Source: UBA5436 sp050951845
GTDB lineage: Bacteria > Bacillota > Clostridia > Saccharofermentanales > DTU023
Direction of reading: 5' to 3'
Assembly: GCA_050951845.1 (NCBI GenBank)
Contig: JBMNJV010000001.1
Location: forward strand, 310,001 to 374,000
DNA length: 64,000 bases
The notes below the pieces were generated by a model. That model was not told where the DNA came from. It saw nothing but the letters and a program-made list of their open reading frames with translations, and did no database searches. The translations under genes and the position numbers were made by a program. This document shows, piece by piece, positions 60,184 through 64,000 of this stretch. The first letter of the stretch is position 1, and every line of letters starts with the position of its first letter.

Positions 60184-61731
60184 ATGAGCAAAAAGACTAT
60201 TTGCAAAATAGAAAATATCGAGAAGAGATTCCCCGGCACGATTGCTCTGAAGGATGTTTCTTTTGAAATAAAAGAGGGAGAAGTCCATGCTCTTATCGGA
60301 GAAAACGGAGCGGGAAAATCAACTTTGATGAATATTCTGAACGGAGTATTTGAAGCCTCTAAAGGAAAAGTAATCTTTATGGGCGAAGAGTGTAAATTTG
60401 CCAACCCCAATGACGCTAATCATGCAGGCATTGCAATGATTCACCAAGAACTTTCATTAGCTCCTGCGATGACAGCTGCAGAGAATATTTTCTTAAACAG
60501 AATGCCGAAAACGAAATTGGGCTTAGTCGATTATAAAAAGATGCGTGAAGACTGCATGTTTCTCTTAACTAATTTAGGTGTTGATCATATCTCCCCAAAT
60601 TCTCTGGTTCGAGATTTAAGTGTCTCCGAGCAACAGTTATTAGAGATTTCAAAAGCAATTTCTTATGATGCTAAAATGCTGATTATGGATGAGCCGACAT
60701 CTTCATTAACTGAAAAAGAAGTTGATTTTTTACTGAATATTGTAGATAAACTTCGCTCGCGGGGCGTAACAATAATTTACATATCTCATAAATTGGAAGA
60801 AGTGCTTTCAATATCTGACACAATCACGATTTTACGGGATGGTGAACATATTATTACTTCTCCTACGCAAGATCTGAATGAACATAAGATGATCAGTTAC
60901 ATGGTGGGTCGTGAATATGAGGGAACTCATATCCGAAACTTTATCAAAGATTACAGCAGTTTAAAACCAATCTTATCTGTAGAAAATTTATCCGATTTTG
61001 AAGGGAAAGTGAACAATGTGTCTTTCGATCTTTATCCCGGAGAAGTTTTAGGATTTGCAGGTTTGGTCGGTGCAGGCAGAACAGAGGTACTGGAATGTAT
61101 TTTCGGTGCTCGCAGGAAAAAAGCCGGGACAATAAAAATTAACGGTGAAGAGGTTAATTTTGATAATTGTGCTAAAGCCATTGATGCAGGTATCGGCATG
61201 ATTCCGGAAGGAAGAAAAATTCAAGGCATTTTTTCTAAAATGAGCGTAAAAGAGAACATGTTGCTGGTATATCAACGCTGTACTTCAAAAAGAGGAATTT
61301 TGAATAATAAAGAGTTGGATGGTGTCGCTAGTGAGGCAAAAGAAAATCTCAATGTAAAAACTCCTTCCCTGGATGCACTGATAACCAATTTATCAGGTGG
61401 AAATCAGCAAAAAACAATAGTTGCCAGATGGCTTGTCAATAATCCTTCAATTTTATTTATGGATGAGCCGACTCACGGAATAGATATCGGTGCCAAAAAC
61501 GAGATTTATAAAATTATTGATAACCTTACGAGTTTAGGTGTTGCAGTTGTTCTTATCTCTTCAGAAATGCCGGAAGTACTTTCTTTATGCGACCGGATTT
61601 TAGTAATGCATCACGGATACAAACGCGGTGAATTTCTCAATGAAAATATTACTCAGGAAACGCTGATGTCATATACTTTGGATGAAGCAATGACCGATGA
61701 CGAACGATTAGCAATGTCAAAAACTTCTTAA
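60184..61731 (+). CDS. Sugar ABC transporter ATP-binding protein (RbsA/MglA-like)
   Basis: The 515-residue tandem ATPase has a first domain with ALIGENGAGKSTLMN, MIHQELSLAPAMTAAEN and LIMDEPTSSLTEKEV. The second domain has GLVGAGRTEVLECI, LSGGNQQKTIVARWL and FMDEPTHGIDIGAKN. It completes the third importer with the permease and lipoprotein upstream. AAGGAGG lies 6 bases before the ATG. Confidence 0.95.
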   Translation: MSKKTICKIENIEKRFPGTIALKDVSFEIKEGEVHALIGENGAGKSTLMNILNGVFEASKGKVIFMGEECKFANPNDANHAGIAMIHQELSLAPAMTAAENIFLNRMPKTKLGLVDYKKMREDCMFLLTNLGVDHISPNSLVRDLSVSEQQLLEISKAISYDAKMLIMDEPTSSLTEKEVDFLLNIVDKLRSRGVTIIYISHKLEEVLSISDTITILRDGEHIITSPTQDLNEHKMISYMVGREYEGTHIRNFIKDYSSLKPILSVENLSDFEGKVNNVSFDLYPGEVLGFAGLVGAGRTEVLECIFGARRKKAGTIKINGEEVNFDNCAKAIDAGIGMIPEGRKIQGIFSKMSVKENMLLVYQRCTSKRGILNNKELDGVASEAKENLNVKTPSLDALITNLSGGNQQKTIVARWLVNNPSILFMDEPTHGIDIGAKNEIYKIIDNLTSLGVAVVLISSEMPEVLSLCDRILVMHHGYKRGEFLNENITQETLMSYTLDEAMTDDERLAMSKTS

Positions 61732-61806
61732 ATAAGATTATACAATTTAGAAAAAATTTCTTCAGGTTAACAATTTACGTGACTATATTTTGAGAGAGGA
61801 ATAATA

Positions 61807-62514
61807 ATGAAAAAAGAGATTACGGTACAAGACGTAGCGGATATGATTGATCATTCGCTTTTAAGACCGGATATAACTATTGATGAGCTTAAAGAAGGCT
61901 GTGATTTGGCAATCAAGTATAATTTAATTTCTGTTTGTGCAAGACCATCTGATATGGACGTAGTTTGTGAAAAGCTGAAAGGCAGCTCTGTTCTCCCTAC
62001 TACAGTTATAAGTTTTCCTCATGGAACATGTACAACGGAAACAAAAATTTTCGAACTGAAAGATGCCATTTCCAAGGGAGCCTTGGAATGTGATGTAGTG
62101 ATGAATGTCGGACGTTTTTTGTCCGGTGAATATGATTATGTAGTTAATGAATTGACAAAATTAGCTGAAATCTCTCATGAAAACAACATTATTTTAAAAG
62201 TGATTTTTGAAAACCATTATTTAACAGATGAACAAATTGTTAAAGCCTGCCAATTAGCAAAAGAAGCAAATGTAGACTTCATTAAGACATCTACAGGATA
62301 TGCCGCAAGCGGTGCGAAAATGCATGATTTGGAAATAATGGTTGCAAATGCTGAAGGAAGACAAGTCAAAGCGGCAGGCGGAGTCAGAACTTTGGATGAT
62401 TGTTTGGCTATGCTGGCAATAGGAGTCACACGTGTCGGGACACGGGCATCTGAAGATATTATTTTGGAAGCGCAAAAGCGCTTTGAAAACGGCACTCTAA
62501 ACGTAGATCAATAA
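61807..62514 (+). CDS. deoC: Deoxyribose-phosphate aldolase-family enzyme
   Basis: The 235-residue protein has the DeoC features: IDHSLLRPD at the start, catalytic Asp96 in ECDVVMN, Schiff-base Lys160 in FIKTSTGYAASGA, and Lys188 in VKAAGGVRT. It cleaves 2-deoxyribose 5-phosphate to glyceraldehyde 3-phosphate and acetaldehyde; some DeoC-like aldolases act on other sugar phosphates. Here it follows a sugar importer and precedes an FGGY kinase, not nucleoside phosphorylases, so it may cleave the phosphorylated product of this locus. GAGAGGAATAATA precedes the start. Confidence 0.93.
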   Translation: MKKEITVQDVADMIDHSLLRPDITIDELKEGCDLAIKYNLISVCARPSDMDVVCEKLKGSSVLPTTVISFPHGTCTTETKIFELKDAISKGALECDVVMNVGRFLSGEYDYVVNELTKLAEISHENNIILKVIFENHYLTDEQIVKACQLAKEANVDFIKTSTGYAASGAKMHDLEIMVANAEGRQVKAAGGVRTLDDCLAMLAIGVTRVGTRASEDIILEAQKRFENGTLNVDQ

Positions 62515-62554
62515 AGATTTTTAATCTGTTTCAAGGATAAATGTGGAGGTCAAT

Positions 62555-64000
62555 GTGAGTTCGAAAATAATCGCCTGGGATCTTGGAACCGGCGGAAATA
62601 AAGCGTCGCTATATGATGAAAAAGGAAATTGTCTAGCCTCTGACTTTCATTCTTATGATACATATTATCCCAATCACGGCTGGCACGAGCAAAAGCCTGA
62701 AGATTGGTGGAATGCAATTGTTCAGAGCACAAAAAAGCTATTGCAGAGAACAGGTGTAGATAAAAAAGAAATAATTGCATGTGGTATTTCAGGACATAGT
62801 CTTGGAGCAGTTCCGATCGGCAAGAATGGAGAATTACTGCGAGAGAAAACTCCTATTTGGTCTGATGGGAGAGCTGATAAACAAGCATCAGAATTCTTTG
62901 AAAAATATGATGAAGAAAAATGGTATAACCTGACAGGAAATGGTTTTACAGCGGCCTTTTATACAGCGTTTAAAATACTCTGGTATCGTGAAAATGAACC
63001 TGAGATGTATAATGCCATATATAAAGTAATAGGAACGAAAGACTATGTTAATTTCAGATTAACAGGAAAAATATATACAGATCCGTCGTATGCATCCGGT
63101 TGCGGTGTCTGGGATTTAAATAAATGGGAGTATAGCTCAGAGTTAATTGAAGCCATGGGATTACCCGCAGACATTTTCCCGGAGATTGTTAAATCAACGG
63201 ATGTTATAGGGCTGATATTACCTGAAGTAGCGGAGGAATTAGGTTTATCTGATAATGTTTCAGTTGTATGCGGCGGTGTTGATAACTCGTGTATGGCATT
63301 AGGAGCAAAAGCATTTAAAAACGGCCGCATGTATAATTCTTTAGGATCCTCTTCATGGATTGCCGTTTCATCAGATAAACCGTTGTTGGACAGTGCGGTC
63401 AGACCATATGTTTTTGCCCATGTAGTACCCGGGCAATTTGCATCGGCATTATGCTTAACTGCAGGCGGAACAGCATTCCGCTGGTACAGAGATCAACTGG
63501 GCAGAGAATTTACAAAAGAAGCGGAAGCTGCCGGTAAAGATCCCTATGACTTGATGACTCAAGAAGCGGAAAACTCTCCTCTCGGTGCAAACCGCTTGAT
63601 TTTCAATCCCAGCCTGGGTGGCGGAATGCCCATGAATAAAAGCTATAATTTACGTGGCGGATATGTAGGTTTAGACTTGATTCATACCAGATCGGATATT
63701 ATTCGGGCTACGATGGAAGGTATTTCATTAGGTTTAAGATCATGTCTTGAAGCTTTAGCAGAACTGACTGAACTTGACAATGAAATGCTGATTGTAGGCG
63801 GCGGTTCAAGAAGCGATCTGTGGCAGCAAATATATGCCGATATTTACAAAATGAAAATTGTCAAAACAAACATTGATCAACAAGCTGCAGCTCTTGGTGC
63901 AGCTACATGTGCAGCAATAGGTGTCGGCATTTGGGATGATTTTGAAATAATTGATTCACTGCATATTTTGGAGAAAACCGTAGAACCGATCAAAGCACAT
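62555..64000 (+). CDS. FGGY-family kinase, xylulokinase-like, paralogue 2 (cut by window end)
   Basis: Initiation is at GTG 62555, 5 bases after GGAGG. The frame stays open to the last base of the window (482 codons), so only about 20-30 C-terminal residues are missing. It starts KIIAWDLGTGGNKASLYDEKGN and has HEQKPEDWW, SGHSLGAVPIG, IWSDGRA, the active-site VVCGGVDNSCMALGA, and IVGGGSRSDLWQQIYADI. It is a close paralogue of the kinase at 55063. It belongs with the transporter-deoC genes and likely phosphorylates the epimerised sugar before aldol cleavage. Confidence 0.88.
   Translation, partial: MSSKIIAWDLGTGGNKASLYDEKGNCLASDFHSYDTYYPNHGWHEQKPEDWWNAIVQSTKKLLQRTGVDKKEIIACGISGHSLGAVPIGKNGELLREKTPIWSDGRADKQASEFFEKYDEEKWYNLTGNGFTAAFYTAFKILWYRENEPEMYNAIYKVIGTKDYVNFRLTGKIYTDPSYASGCGVWDLNKWEYSSELIEAMGLPADIFPEIVKSTDVIGLILPEVAEELGLSDNVSVVCGGVDNSCMALGAKAFKNGRMYNSLGSSSWIAVSSDKPLLDSAVRPYVFAHVVPGQFASALCLTAGGTAFRWYRDQLGREFTKEAEAAGKDPYDLMTQEAENSPLGANRLIFNPSLGGGMPMNKSYNLRGGYVGLDLIHTRSDIIRATMEGISLGLRSCLEALAELTELDNEMLIVGGGSRSDLWQQIYADIYKMKIVKTNIDQQAAALGAATCAAIGVGIWDDFEIIDSLHILEKTVEPIKAH

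Noticed and set aside
1..64000. tRNA or rRNA genes
   Set aside because: No cloverleaf-type sequence with conserved GGTTCGAATCC-like arms and no rRNA-like block was recognised in the intergenic regions; a covariance search would be needed to exclude them.

Overview
The window looks like chromosomal DNA around the replication origin of a low-GC Gram-positive bacterium, most likely an uncultured Clostridia-type member of the Bacillota. Supporting evidence is the AT-rich composition, strong AGGAGG-type ribosome binding sites, frequent TTG/GTG starts, the order dnaA-dnaN-recF-remB(DUF370)-gyrB followed by parA-parB, perfect Spo0J-type parS sites, an HPr with His15 and Ser46, and lipoprotein-type sugar-binding proteins. 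I cannot name the genus from the sequence.

Region 1 (1-11.6 kb) is mixed housekeeping and accessory DNA: a PRPP-type phosphoribosyltransferase, a DtxR/MntR-type regulator, an overlapping ATPase plus nuclease-like gene pair (candidate defence module), a NAD synthetase whose glutaminase domain lacks the catalytic cysteine, mutM, a glyoxalase, a YtrA-type GntR regulator with a membrane protein, cardiolipin synthase, and a DUF3783 gene that seems to start at ATT.

Region 2 (11.6-22.7 kb) is the origin and segregation region. DnaA-box-like 9-mers flank dnaA on both sides. dnaN, recF, remB and gyrB follow. gyrA does not follow gyrB. Instead an IS6-like element, flanked by an 8-bp target duplication, sits between gyrB and parA, immediately upstream of the parA ribosome binding site. 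Two perfect parS sites lie after gyrB and inside parA. RecF, GyrB and MutM carry Asp/Asn/Glu/Lys-rich insertions or extensions unusual for these conserved proteins.

Region 3 (22.8-26 kb) holds a nitroreductase, a long non-coding stretch with a short direct repeat, and an HPr gene overlapping an NCS2/AzgA-like permease gene.

Region 4 (26.2-64 kb) is one large, almost entirely plus-strand carbohydrate-use region. It has two regulators (ROK, LacI) and three complete sugar ABC transporters (XylFGH-like 27.6-31.6 kb; RbsACB-like 37.3-41.0 kb; RbsCBA-like 57.8-61.7 kb). Sugar-processing enzymes are two phosphomannose-isomerase-like cupins, a FucU-type mutarotase, a Gfo/Idh/MocA dehydrogenase, an L-xylulokinase-like FGGY kinase, two paralogous xylulokinase-like FGGY kinases (the second cut by the window end), a PfkB kinase, a DUF4432 epimerase-like protein, a D-psicose/tagatose 3-epimerase and deoxyribose-phosphate aldolase. 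Less usual companions are an M81 (MlrC-like) hydrolase, a metal-ligand-poor M24 peptidase homologue, a tungsten-type aldehyde:ferredoxin oxidoreductase, an inositol-monophosphatase-family protein, a DUF362 ferredoxin-like protein, an amidohydrolase-2 homologue without its metal ligands, and YjbQ. The combined content suggests import of rare ketoses or pentoses, epimerisation and isomerisation, phosphorylation, and aldol cleavage. The actual substrates are not readable from sequence. One transporter ATPase (28878-30421) has a single-base frameshift near its start. A decayed end of the same IS family lies at about 50.1-50.26 kb.
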